From GCA-2725625 sp964574215 (GTDB lineage: Bacteria > Pseudomonadota > Alphaproteobacteria > Rhodospirillales > UBA2165), in NCBI GenBank assembly GCA_964574215.1, contig CAZNLR010000002.1, positions 124,001 to 188,000 on the forward strand: a stretch of DNA of 64,000 bases. Direction: 5' to 3'. The translations under genes were made by a program, and so were the position numbers. Each line of letters begins with the position of its first letter. Positions within the stretch are counted from its first letter, which is position 1. Under the pieces are notes generated by a model, which was not told the origin of the DNA, searched no databases, and saw only the letters and a program-made list of their open reading frames with translations. This document shows, piece by piece, positions 17,367 through 25,649 of the stretch.

Positions 17367-18953
17367 ATGAACTCGGTTGGTGGCTCGGCCAGTAACGCGG
17401 TCAATATGGCAGAGGCGATCCTCGGCCCGTCCAAGGCGCGTGGGCAGGAGCAAGACATCGCCATCTATTACGGCGATGATACGGTCACCTATGGTGAATT
17501 GAATCAGCGGGTGAACCAGGCCGGTAACTCATTTAAGGAACTCGGGTTGAATAAGGGCGACCGGGTTCTGCTGATGGTGAAGGACTCACCCAATTTTCTG
17601 TATGGACATCTCGGTGCGATGAAAATGGGCGCCGTTGCGGTGGCGCTCAATCTGCGGCTTAGCAGTGGCGATCTGAAATACACCATCGAGGACAGTGAAG
17701 CGTCGATCCTGCTGATCGATGAAATGTTCATCGAAATTTACGAAGCCATTGCCGATAGTCTGGAACAGCCGCCCAAGGTCATCATCGCAGACGAAAAACT
17801 ACCCGATTACGACTATTTTCCAGATTTGCTGGCGGGCGCATCTGGCGATCTTCAGGCCGCGAAAATGATGCCCGACGATCCTTCTTTTTGGAGTTATTCT
17901 TCAGGTACTACCGGTTCTCCCAAGGGCGTTGTTCACGTTCACAAGATGATTTTAGGGGTCAATCATCTGTTCGGCGAGCTTTACGGCATCGGTCCGGGCG
18001 ACCGGGTTTACGGCACGTCCAAGCTGTTCTTTGCGTACTCGCTGGGACATTGTTATCTGGCCGCCCTGACCATGGGGGCGTCGGTGATCCTTTTTCCCGA
18101 TTGGCCCGACGCCGACGCGGTTGCCGAGGTGGTCGACAAATACCGACCCACTGTGCTGTTGAGCGTCCCCACCTTCTACCGCAATCTGGTGCGCAACGGC
18201 GTTGCGTCCAACGAAGCGTTCAAGCAAGTACGCTACTACATTTCAGCCGGCGAAAAATTGCCCGAGGCATTGTTCGAACAATGGCAGGCGGCAACGGGCC
18301 AGCCCATCTATGAGGGAATCGGCGCCACCGAGACCGTCAATCTCTTCCTGTCCAATCGTCCGGGCGTGGTGAAGGCCGGTACCTGCGGAAAAATCACGCC
18401 GGGAACCGAGGTAAAACTGGTTGGTCAGGATGGTGAGGAAATTAACCAACCCGATACACCCGGTGTGCTGTGGACCCGGATGGAATCCATCGCCGACAGC
18501 TATTGGAAACTGCCGGAGAAGTCGACGGAGGTTTTTCAGGACGGCTGGTATTGCACCAACGATTCGTTCACCTTCGACGAGGACGGCTGGTACGAATATC
18601 AGGGGCGGGCCGACGATATGCTTAAAATATCGGGTCAGTGGGTAAGCCCCACGGAAATCGAAGACCATGTCCTGCGTCACGATAAAGTCTCGGAAGCCGC
18701 CGTCGTCGGTGTCGCCAACGAAGACGGGTTGATCAGGTTGGTTATGTTCATGGTAACCCCCGAAGCAGAGGAAGCCAGAGAGGCGCTTGAAAAAGAGGTG
18801 CAGGATTCATTGATCGCCGACCTGTCCATCTACAAATGTCCCCGCCGAATCATATACGTCGATCAAATGCCGACAACGGCGACGGGGAAATTGCAACGCC
18901 ATGCCCTGAGGGATATGGCTTCTCGGGAAATGGCGGCTGATCAAAATGGGTAA
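17367..18953 (+). CDS. Benzoate-CoA ligase family acyl-CoA synthetase
   Basis: 528-aa AMP-forming ligase that activates an organic, probably aromatic, acid to its CoA ester. The ATP-binding motif YSSGTTGSPKGVVHVH (about 173-188), the A5 region GIGATETVNLFLSN and the C-terminal hinge RADDMLKISGQWVSPTEIE are those of the benzoate-CoA ligase family; the catalytic lysine lies in TATGKLQRH near the end. A GGAGGGGG ribosome site precedes the ATG by eight bases. The MarR gene follows on the same strand after 82 bp. The exact substrate cannot be read from the sequence. Confidence 0.85.
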   Translation: MNSVGGSASNAVNMAEAILGPSKARGQEQDIAIYYGDDTVTYGELNQRVNQAGNSFKELGLNKGDRVLLMVKDSPNFLYGHLGAMKMGAVAVALNLRLSSGDLKYTIEDSEASILLIDEMFIEIYEAIADSLEQPPKVIIADEKLPDYDYFPDLLAGASGDLQAAKMMPDDPSFWSYSSGTTGSPKGVVHVHKMILGVNHLFGELYGIGPGDRVYGTSKLFFAYSLGHCYLAALTMGASVILFPDWPDADAVAEVVDKYRPTVLLSVPTFYRNLVRNGVASNEAFKQVRYYISAGEKLPEALFEQWQAATGQPIYEGIGATETVNLFLSNRPGVVKAGTCGKITPGTEVKLVGQDGEEINQPDTPGVLWTRMESIADSYWKLPEKSTEVFQDGWYCTNDSFTFDEDGWYEYQGRADDMLKISGQWVSPTEIEDHVLRHDKVSEAAVVGVANEDGLIRLVMFMVTPEAEEAREALEKEVQDSLIADLSIYKCPRRIIYVDQMPTTATGKLQRHALRDMASREMAADQNG

Positions 18954-18992
18954 AAGCGCCGTCGCCAAGCCATTATGGACATATGAAAGCGA

Positions 18993-19007
18993 TGCACTTA
19001 TTGTGCA
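18993..19007 (+). promoter_or_regulatory. Inverted repeat, candidate MarR operator
   Basis: TGCAC-TTATT-GTGCA, a perfect 5-bp inverted repeat with 5-bp spacer, located 29 bp ahead of the marR start codon and 40 bp after the ligase stop. Size and position fit a winged-helix dimer site; assignment is inference. Confidence 0.4.
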
Positions 19008-19035
19008 CATCATTAGGGGAAGACAAAAAAGATAG

Positions 19036-19533
19036 TTGAATCGATATTTACCTGTGAATGATAAATCCACAAATAATCGGCAATCTGATAAGAAAGCCGC
19101 AGATATAGATTTTGGCATTTTGCCGTCGCTTTTGGGCTACCATTTACGCCGGGCGCAGATCGTCATGTTTAACGATTTCGTCAAGGCGATGGCGGATGTT
19201 CAAATCACACCCGGCCAGTTCGGCGTTATCACGATCATTAATTCAAATCCCGGTTTGACCCAATCGGCGCTGGCCCGCGCCGTCGGTATCGAACGTTCTA
19301 CCATGGTGGCCGTCATCGATGCCCTCGAGGACCGGGGGTTGGTGGAGCGGCGGCCATCGCCCAATGACCGCCGGTCCTACGCGCTGGTGCTCAGCGAAAA
19401 GGGCAAAGAACTTCACCGGGATTTAGAGCCGTTGATCAAGGAACACGAGCAGCGCATCAGCGGCGATCTGACAGACGAGGAAAAGGATCAATTGATCGGC
19501 TATTTAACCCGGATGGCCAATGGATCAGATTGA
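19036..19533 (+). CDS. MarR family transcriptional regulator
   Basis: 165-aa winged-helix regulator. FGVITIINSNPGLTQSALARAVGIERSTMVAVIDALEDRGLVERR is the helix-turn-helix, followed by the wing SPNDRRSYALVLSEKGKEL (DRR motif). It probably senses an aromatic ligand or CoA thioester and controls the ligase gene upstream. The start is uncertain: TTG at 19036 or GTG at 19054, both in frame; the conserved part begins only around ILPSLLGYHLRRAQ. Its 3' end overlaps the convergent ChaC-like gene by 9 bp. Confidence 0.88.
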   Translation: MNRYLPVNDKSTNNRQSDKKAADIDFGILPSLLGYHLRRAQIVMFNDFVKAMADVQITPGQFGVITIINSNPGLTQSALARAVGIERSTMVAVIDALEDRGLVERRPSPNDRRSYALVLSEKGKELHRDLEPLIKEHEQRISGDLTDEEKDQLIGYLTRMANGSD

Positions 19534-20058
19534 TTTTATATCCGAAGCAAGCCGGTAAATTCGGGCTAATCCCCGGTCCTTAATTCCCAGCTCTTCCAAA
19601 TGACGAACGGTGTTTTCCAGATATTCCAGGCCGCTCCCCTGTTGGCCCATTCCGGCGGCGATTAATTGAGCCGTTTTTCTTTCGGACAATTGTCCGGCAA
19701 ATTGTTCGTGCGCCGGATTGGCGACAAACCCGTAGACTTCGGTCATTCTGCCCTTAACCCGGGCTTTCATCCATTTCGGGATATAGACGTTATAGATCAT
19801 CTCCCGTTCGTGCAGATAGTCGCGGACGGATTCCCATTTACCGGCCTCCACTCGGATGGCCATGCCCCGGCACGAGCCGCCCGGCAGCAGGCCGGCCACC
19901 AATCCCGGATTTTCCCGTGTGCCCCGGTATAAAAAGGAATAAACGCAAAGCGCCCGGTGGTATCCGAATAGACGGGCCGGCGTAATTTCAAGATAGTCAA
20001 AGCCGGGCCGCCACATTAACGACGCATACCCGAAAACCCAGACGTCTTTTTTCCCCAA
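19525..20058 (-). CDS. ChaC-like gamma-glutamylcyclotransferase
   Basis: 177 aa. The ChaC family degrades glutathione to 5-oxoproline and Cys-Gly. VFGYASLMWRPGFDYLE, GYHRALCVYSFLYRGTRENP and GLVAGLLPGGSCRGMAIRV match the family closely. The loop YGSL normally seen at the start reads YASL here. The start ATG gives MGKKDVWVFGY. Only 4 bp separate it from the upstream EamA gene stop, so the two are probably one operon. Confidence 0.85.
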   Translation of the reverse strand: MGKKDVWVFGYASLMWRPGFDYLEITPARLFGYHRALCVYSFLYRGTRENPGLVAGLLPGGSCRGMAIRVEAGKWESVRDYLHEREMIYNVYIPKWMKARVKGRMTEVYGFVANPAHEQFAGQLSERKTAQLIAAGMGQQGSGLEYLENTVRHLEELGIKDRGLARIYRLASDIKSI

Positions 20059-20062
20059 CCGT

Positions 20063-20992
20063 TTATCCTCTGGTTACCAGGGCGACCCCGACGACGGTGG
20101 CGGCGAAACCGGCAAGTTCGGTCAAGCCCAGGGTTTCGCCGAACATGAGAAATCCCATAATGGCCGTTACCGGCGGCACCAGATAGAAGAGGCTGGCGAC
20201 TTTGGCGGCGGCGCCTTTCCGGATCAACAGCATCAGCAGGGAAATAGCGCCGATGGACATAACGAAGACCAGCCAGAACATGGCGAAAAACAATTCACCC
20301 GTCCATTGAATCTCTCGGCTTTCCAGCAGAAAGGCGAAGGCCCACATAACGATGGCCGAGGCGGAAAACTGAATGACGGAACCTGATCTCAGGTCCATCT
20401 CACCGCCGTATTTTTTTTGATAGAGCGTGCCCGCCGTAATGCCGATCAAGGAAACACCCGCCAAAAGCATGCCGGTCACCAAATCCCCTGAAAGGCTCAG
20501 TTTATTGGCCACCACCAGAACCACACCAACAAAACCCAGAGCGACGCCAAACCACTGGCGCGGGGTCAGGACTTCATCAAGAACATAGCGGGCGAAAAAG
20601 GCGGTCAACACCGGTTGCAGTCCCGGAATCAGCGCCGATATACCCGCCGGCAGGCCATGGTGGATGGAGGTGAAAACACCCCCCAAATAGGTCGCCTGGA
20701 CCAATAGACCACACACTGCCACATGCACAAAGGCGATCCGGCTTTTGGGCCAGGGGGCGCGGGTGATAAAGCAGATCAACAGCATCAGGGCGGCTACGGT
20801 TACGAAGCGGACACCCAGGAAGGTGAACGGCTCGACATAGGGCAATCCAAACTTGGCGCCGATGAAGCCGGAACTCCACAAAAAGACAAAGGTGGCGGGC
20901 ATGGCGGCGATCCAGACATCGCGCATGGCGCCGGCCGATTGGGAATTTCCGTCTTTGTTTGGGTTTCCGTTTGGACTTGGAGAAGAGGCCAT
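20063..20992 (-). CDS. EamA/DMT superfamily transporter
   Basis: 309-aa inner-membrane protein with about ten transmembrane segments in two EamA repeats. FLWSSGFIGAKFGLPYVEP at the start and GLPAGISALIPGLQPVLTAF in the first repeat are typical motifs; the second repeat ends TELAGFAATVVGVALVTRG. Exporters of this family move amino acids or metabolites out of the cell; the substrate is unknown. Start ATG at 20992, with a polar N-terminal tail of about 30 residues before the first helix. Confidence 0.88.
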   Translation of the reverse strand: MASSPSPNGNPNKDGNSQSAGAMRDVWIAAMPATFVFLWSSGFIGAKFGLPYVEPFTFLGVRFVTVAALMLLICFITRAPWPKSRIAFVHVAVCGLLVQATYLGGVFTSIHHGLPAGISALIPGLQPVLTAFFARYVLDEVLTPRQWFGVALGFVGVVLVVANKLSLSGDLVTGMLLAGVSLIGITAGTLYQKKYGGEMDLRSGSVIQFSASAIVMWAFAFLLESREIQWTGELFFAMFWLVFVMSIGAISLLMLLIRKGAAAKVASLFYLVPPVTAIMGFLMFGETLGLTELAGFAATVVGVALVTRG

Positions 20993-21115
20993 AATCTTTA
21001 TCGATTTAATTAAAATTATTTTGCGGCAAATGGATATCCGTCTCGCACCCGGCTGTTCAAACTACTATAAAGACGGATAACCAAACGCAAACAGATTCCG
21101 AGGATTTCGCAATCA

Positions 21116-22312
21116 ATGGCGAGAACTGCCAAAAAGCCGAACCGGGTGAACGAGGGTCAACATGCCTCCCTGACCTACCGTCCACCGGCCTATTTCCGGG
21201 TTATGCGCAACGGTCTCTATTTGCTGGTGGGAACGGCCATGGCGGCGGTACTGTACACGGTCTACTGGTTTTATATCGCCACCAACCTCAAGGACGGGGT
21301 GAGCAACTGGGTCGATGAGCGGGCCAGTCAGGGCATTTACGCCTCTTATAAGAAAATTGAGATCAGCGGCTTTCCGGGCAATTTTCGGGTGCTTCTGCGG
21401 CAACCAAAAATGCGCACCGCCCAACTGGCAGCGGAAGCCGGTGGTGGCAAGTGGAGCTGGTCGGCTTCTAAAGCGGTGGCGGAAATGGCGCCATGGAATT
21501 TCTCGAAATACAATATCAACCTGTCAGGTGACCATCAGCTGACCTATGGATCGAAATCCGGTACGCGGCAGTATGGGGGAAAAGTGGGACATCTGGTGTT
21601 GCGGTCCGTGATTCACGATGACGGCTGGCCCCGTGAAGCAACGCTCAATATCAAAAATCTGGATCTGACGGAAGCCCGTTCGCAAGCAAAAATTTCCGCC
21701 AAGTCGGCGGCGGTTAACGCCCGCCGTTTGTTCGCCGCCGAGAGTTCCCAAGGCGATAATGCCAAGTCGCCGACCTTTGCCGCCGAGGCCCAACTCGCGG
21801 ACGTTCAGATACCTAAATATTTGAACTTGCCCCTGGGCCACCGCATTTCCCAATTGGTTACGGAGTTTAAAATTCTCGGAGCCGCACCGGAACTGAAAAC
21901 CCTGGCGGGACTGACCCAGTGGCGGGACCAGGGCGGTACGGTTGAAGTCGATGTGTTGGAAACCAAATACGGCCCCCTCTATATGAGGGCCAACGGTACA
22001 TTGGCGCTGGATCAGGCGATGCAGCCCATGGGCGCCATTACCGCCAAGTTCAAAGGGTTCTTCGCCACCATCGACACTTTGAAGGGCGCCCGGCTGATCC
22101 GTTCACGGGACGCGGTTATGGCCAAGGTCGTGTTGGGAGCCCTTTCCAAACGGCCGCCCGGCGGCGGTCAACCGACCATCAGCCTGCCGCTATCGGTCCA
22201 GGACGGTCATCTCCAAGCGGGCCCGGTCCCGCTGATGAAACTGCCGCCCGTCGACTGGACATCCCTCGGCTTCGCCCCCGCCAAACGGGAGCAATTCAAA
22301 ATCCTGCGCTAA
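21116..22312 (+). CDS. DUF2125 domain protein
   Basis: 398 aa. One N-terminal transmembrane helix (about 30-52, NGLYLLVGTAMAAVLYTVYW) is followed by a periplasmic DUF2125 domain with the hallmark GIYASYKKIEISGFPGNFRV. This family is found in alphaproteobacteria and has no assigned function; its repeated beta-strand plan resembles AsmA-like lipid-handling proteins. The gene is divergent from eamA and convergent with tyrA, with the palindromic repeat in between. Confidence 0.8.
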   Translation: MARTAKKPNRVNEGQHASLTYRPPAYFRVMRNGLYLLVGTAMAAVLYTVYWFYIATNLKDGVSNWVDERASQGIYASYKKIEISGFPGNFRVLLRQPKMRTAQLAAEAGGGKWSWSASKAVAEMAPWNFSKYNINLSGDHQLTYGSKSGTRQYGGKVGHLVLRSVIHDDGWPREATLNIKNLDLTEARSQAKISAKSAAVNARRLFAAESSQGDNAKSPTFAAEAQLADVQIPKYLNLPLGHRISQLVTEFKILGAAPELKTLAGLTQWRDQGGTVEVDVLETKYGPLYMRANGTLALDQAMQPMGAITAKFKGFFATIDTLKGARLIRSRDAVMAKVVLGALSKRPPGGGQPTISLPLSVQDGHLQAGPVPLMKLPPVDWTSLGFAPAKREQFKILR

Positions 22313-22314
22313 AA

Positions 22315-22390
22315 GGTTAATTTATCGACTGTCGATAAATTAACGAAGATATGAACAGGTGTGAATTAATCGACAGTCGATAAATTAACC
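22315..22390. repeat. 76-bp intergenic palindromic repeat, copy 1
   Basis: Starts with a perfect palindrome with 13-bp arms (TTAATTTATCGAC, centre T, 22317-22343), continues with a 22-bp spacer, and ends with a second palindromic block (22366-22388) so that the outer ends AGGTTAATTTATCGAC and GTCGATAAATTAACCT are inverted to each other. It sits between the convergent DUF2125 and tyrA genes and could also work as a transcript end. A related, shorter copy is at 28265-28317. Confidence 0.8.
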
Positions 22391-22400
22391 TTTGTTGCGA

Positions 22401-23297
22401 TCAAGCCTGCTTGGCATCGATGACCTTGCGGCGGATTTCTCTTGTGCGGGTGAACAGGTCGAACAAGGTGTCGGCCTCGCCCCACCGGATGGCCCGCTGC
22501 AGGGCGGTCAAATCCTCGCTGAAGCGTTGCAGCATCTCCAACACGGCTTCCCGGTTATTGAGGAAAACGTCCCGCCACATGGTCGGGTCCGAGGCGGCGA
22601 TACGGGTGAAGTCCCGGAAACCACCGGCGGAAAACTTGACCACTTCGTTGCGCAGGGTTTTTTCCAAATCAGACGCCGTTCCCACAATGGTATAGGAAAT
22701 CAGGTGGGGCAGGTGGGAGGTCATGGCCATCACCAGATCGTGGTGGTTGGGATCCATGATTTCCACATTGGAGCCGGCCGCCTGCCAGAACGCGGTCACG
22801 GCGTCGACCGATTGATCGCTGGTGCCGGGCGGCGGCGTCAAGATACACCAGCGGTCCTCGAACAGTTCGGCAAAGCCCGCTTCGGGACCGGAATGCTCGG
22901 TACCCGATACGGGATGGGCGGGCACCAGGTGGACGCCGTCGGGAATATGGGGGCCGAGATCGCGCACCACGGCCTGTTTGACGGAACCCACGTCGCTGAC
23001 AATGGCGTCCTTTTTCAGGCCCGGCGCAATGGCTTTGCCGACTTCGCTGTAGGTGCCGAGAGGCGAGCAGACAATGACCAGATCGGCTTCGCGCACCGCC
23101 TCCGTTTGATCCAGGGTCACGCTGTCGGCGATACCCAGCTTCATGGCCGTGTCGAGGCTTTCCTGGCTGCGGGCGGAAACGGCAATATACCCGGCCAGCC
23201 CTTCGCGCCTTACCACTCGCGCGATGGAGGAGCCGATCAAGCCAATCCCGATCAGCGCGATTCGGTCGAATATTTGGGTGTTTTTGGAGTCGGACAT
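22401..23297 (-). CDS. tyrA: Prephenate/arogenate dehydrogenase
   Basis: 298 aa. Oxidative decarboxylation of prephenate (or arogenate) on the way to tyrosine. N-terminal Rossmann motif GIGLIGSSIARVVRREGL, then VIVCSPLGTYSEV, DVGSVKQAVV and HPVSGTEHSGPEAGFAEL with the catalytic histidine. Cofactor and substrate preference cannot be decided by eye. The start ATG abuts the hisC stop (stop at 23298-23300), so the two are translated together. Confidence 0.93.
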   Translation of the reverse strand: MSDSKNTQIFDRIALIGIGLIGSSIARVVRREGLAGYIAVSARSQESLDTAMKLGIADSVTLDQTEAVREADLVIVCSPLGTYSEVGKAIAPGLKKDAIVSDVGSVKQAVVRDLGPHIPDGVHLVPAHPVSGTEHSGPEAGFAELFEDRWCILTPPPGTSDQSVDAVTAFWQAAGSNVEIMDPNHHDLVMAMTSHLPHLISYTIVGTASDLEKTLRNEVVKFSAGGFRDFTRIAASDPTMWRDVFLNNREAVLEMLQRFSEDLTALQRAIRWGEADTLFDLFTRTREIRRKVIDAKQA

Positions 23298-24395
23298 TTA
23301 TCCCCTCATGAAATCGTTCAAGGCGTCGGCGACGGCGTGCATTTCGTCCTCCAGCCCAATGGTTATCCTGAGGGCGTCGGGCAACCCGTAACCGCCCATC
23401 CGCCGGACGATGATGCCCTTGGATTTGAGGAACTCATCGGCGGCTTCAGCGCTGGTGTTGCGTCCGGGCTCTTCCGGAAACCGCGCCAGGATGAAGTTGC
23501 AGATGCTGTCGGGTACGGTCAGGCCGATATCCCGCAACGTATCGGTCGTCCATTTCAGCCATTTGTCATTGTGCTCACGTGACATCTGCACGAATTCATC
23601 GTCCTGCAGGGCAGCGATGCCGGCGGCCTGCGAGGGATAGGACACATTGAACGGACTGCGCAACCGGTTGAGCACATCGATCACCCCTTCGGGACAGTAC
23701 CCCCAGCCAAGGCGCATACCACCCATGCCGAACATTTTCGAGAAGGTCCTGAGCATCACCACGTTATCGCTGCCGGTGACCAGTTCTGCACCCGGAGAAT
23801 AGTCGTCTCGATTGACATATTCGGCATAGGCCGCATCGACCACCAGCAGAACGTCATCCCGCAAGTTTTCGCGCAGGCGTTTGACCTCTGTCGCCGGAAT
23901 ATAAGTGCCCGTGGGATTGTTGGGAACGGCAATGAAACAGATTTTGGTCTTATCGGTCACCCGTTCCAGCAACGCGTCCACATCGGTGGTGATATTTTGC
24001 TCCGGCGCCGCAACGATGGCTGCACCGACGGTTTTACCGTAGATGGGATACATGGCGAAGCCGTGGGCGCTAATCAGAATTTCCTCACCGGGTTGTACGT
24101 AAGCGCGGCAGAGGAGGCTGATCAGTTCGTCCGAGCCGGAACCGCATATAATATTGCCGATGGGCAGATCGTATTTTTCCGCCAGTGCCGTTCGAAGCGC
24201 AGTGAAATCGCCGTCGGGATAGCGGTGGAATTCCCCTGCCGCCTTGGTGATGGCTTCAATGGTTTTTGCGCTGGGGCCGAAGGCGCCCTCATTGGACGCC
24301 AGCTTAATCACCCGGTCTACACCCTCTATTTCGGATTCACCGCCGACATAGGGAGCAACCTCAAGAAGGTAAGGGATCGGTTGGGGAGCAGACAT
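23298..24395 (-). CDS. hisC: Histidinol-phosphate/aromatic aminotransferase
   Basis: 365-aa class I/II PLP aminotransferase. IKLASNEGAFGPS at the start, the PLP-contacting VDAAYAEYVNRDD (Asp/Tyr) and RTFSKMFGMGGMRLGWGY with the Schiff-base lysine fit HisC. In this chorismate mutase-hisC-tyrA arrangement, such enzymes often serve tyrosine and phenylalanine synthesis as well as histidine. The start ATG is followed by MSAPQPIPYLLEVAPYVGGE. Confidence 0.92.
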   Translation of the reverse strand: MSAPQPIPYLLEVAPYVGGESEIEGVDRVIKLASNEGAFGPSAKTIEAITKAAGEFHRYPDGDFTALRTALAEKYDLPIGNIICGSGSDELISLLCRAYVQPGEEILISAHGFAMYPIYGKTVGAAIVAAPEQNITTDVDALLERVTDKTKICFIAVPNNPTGTYIPATEVKRLRENLRDDVLLVVDAAYAEYVNRDDYSPGAELVTGSDNVVMLRTFSKMFGMGGMRLGWGYCPEGVIDVLNRLRSPFNVSYPSQAAGIAALQDDEFVQMSREHNDKWLKWTTDTLRDIGLTVPDSICNFILARFPEEPGRNTSAEAADEFLKSKGIIVRRMGGYGLPDALRITIGLEDEMHAVADALNDFMRG

Positions 24396-24435
24396 AATTT
24401 ATTCCTTCGTCAAAAAATTTCGAAATATCGATAAT

Positions 24436-25368
24436 TCATCCGGTGCTGTCGGACGATAATTCTTCGGGCTTTAAAGGGTTGGCAAACCCGCCCACGATAA
24501 TCCACTGATTGAGGCGTTTATCAAATTCCCTGGCCAGTTTTTCAAGCCTGGAATCCTCACCACTGAGGTGCCCGGATATTTCAACCAGATGGATCCACCG
24601 TTCAGGCGGTTGATCGTCATGCCAGACCGCCACGATGTCGCCATCCAAATTAACGTTTTCCAAAATTTGACGTACCGGGCTGCGAGCGACGTTTTCATTC
24701 AGATCCAAGGCCAAATAAGTGCCGTCGTCGCCGGAATCCTCCGGTTTCGTTTTGGCGATGACCAGGGCTTCCAAATTGCCGCCATTGGAAGGGGCCGGGG
24801 CGGCAAAGGGCAGCCTGGAAATGATTCGCGGCGGACCACCGGTGCCCGCCGCGTTATTTGTAACTGCAAGATAACGCCACCAGGGGTCACTATCTTGAGG
24901 TTTATCGGCTTGGAGGGTGTCTGTCCCTTGGGCGGGCAGGGGTAGAATGCCAATCGAGCATTCATTTTCGATCACCGCTTCGATGACGCTACGGGCTGAG
25001 GAAAATTTGCTCATCGGCGTGTAAGCGCCGAAATGGGCGCGCGCCAGGTCCCAATAGGTCGACCCATTGGCGGGCTGGTGATCGTCGGTAAAAACAGCCA
25101 CGGAAAAAGGACCTTGGACCCGCTGGGCGGCGCCGAAAATTTCCCGCCAAATGCGGATCAATTCGGGCTTGGGAAAGTCGCCATGATGGCGGGCGATCAG
25201 ATTGCGCATGATTTGGGCTTCCCGGCCGGGACGCAGCTTGAGGCCGGAATCGCCTTTGATGTCCCGTACCGCTTTCCAGATTTCAGCGCGCCGGATCAAC
25301 AAATCCTGCATTTCTGCATCAATACCGTCGATTTCCCGGCGGAGCTTTTCCAATTCTTCTTCGGCCAT
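24436..25368 (-). CDS. Chorismate mutase (AroQ domain) with C-terminal prephenate-dehydratase-like region
   Basis: 310 aa. Residues 4-85 form an AroQ-class chorismate mutase domain (LEKLRREIDGIDAEMQDLL ... RPGREAQIMRNLIARHHG ... IRIWREIFGAA). The remaining 220 residues resemble a degenerate periplasmic-binding-fold/ACT region as in PheA, but the usual dehydratase motif TxxF is not seen, so dehydratase activity is doubtful. First gene of the chorismate mutase-hisC-tyrA operon; the intergenic gap to hisC is 40 bp. Divergent from metX. Confidence 0.82.
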   Translation of the reverse strand: MAEEELEKLRREIDGIDAEMQDLLIRRAEIWKAVRDIKGDSGLKLRPGREAQIMRNLIARHHGDFPKPELIRIWREIFGAAQRVQGPFSVAVFTDDHQPANGSTYWDLARAHFGAYTPMSKFSSARSVIEAVIENECSIGILPLPAQGTDTLQADKPQDSDPWWRYLAVTNNAAGTGGPPRIISRLPFAAPAPSNGGNLEALVIAKTKPEDSGDDGTYLALDLNENVARSPVRQILENVNLDGDIVAVWHDDQPPERWIHLVEISGHLSGEDSRLEKLAREFDKRLNQWIIVGGFANPLKPEELSSDSTG

Positions 25369-25468
25369 GGCCTAATTATACCGTTTTCAAACAATGAAAG
25401 CCGACAGTGATAGTCCCCCAGCACCTTAAAATCAAAGAAAAGATTGACCGGTAACGGTTTGATTTCCC

Positions 25469-25496
25469 TTGACGACGGCCTGTACCGGACTATTTT
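25469..25496 (+). promoter_or_regulatory. Probable sigma-70-type promoter of metX-metW
   Basis: TTGACG (25469-25474), 16-bp spacer, TATTTT (25491-25496). The predicted start near 25503 coincides with the 5' end of the SAM-II aptamer, which supports the assignment. Confidence 0.65.
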
Positions 25497-25504
25497 ACTG
25501 TACA

Positions 25505-25558
25505 TCGTGGTGATTTGGACGACCGGCTTGCGGCCACGTTAAATAAACAGAGCTAAAA
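25505..25558 (+). promoter_or_regulatory. SAM-II riboswitch (metA motif)
   Basis: The stem CGTGG (25506-25510) / CCACG (25534-25538), the loop TGATTTGG, the GGCTTGC stretch and the 3' conserved TTAAA ... AGCTAAAA match the SAM-II aptamer known upstream of metA/metX in alphaproteobacteria. S-adenosylmethionine binding stabilises a pseudoknot. The pseudoknot pairing was not drawn base by base here. It is followed at once by a terminator-like hairpin. Confidence 0.88.
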
Positions 25559-25575
25559 GGTCGGCGCATTAGAAG

Positions 25576-25606
25576 CCCCGACCAGAAATGGCCGGGGATT
25601 TTTTTT
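25576..25606 (+). terminator. Terminator-like hairpin in the metX leader
   Basis: Stem CCCCGACC / GGCCGGGG (one A-C mismatch) with loop AGAAAT, followed by A and eight T residues, 18 bp after the aptamer and 44 bp before the metX start. This is the layout of a transcriptional attenuator controlled by the riboswitch. Confidence 0.75.
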
Positions 25607-25649
25607 GCAGCTGCTGTCGGCAGAAACTGACAAGGACGATTTGAGGTCG

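Noticed and set aside
22392..23582. Plus-strand frame of 396 codons opposite tyrA and hisC
   Set aside because: Shadow of two certain enzymes; crosses both genes without any motif.
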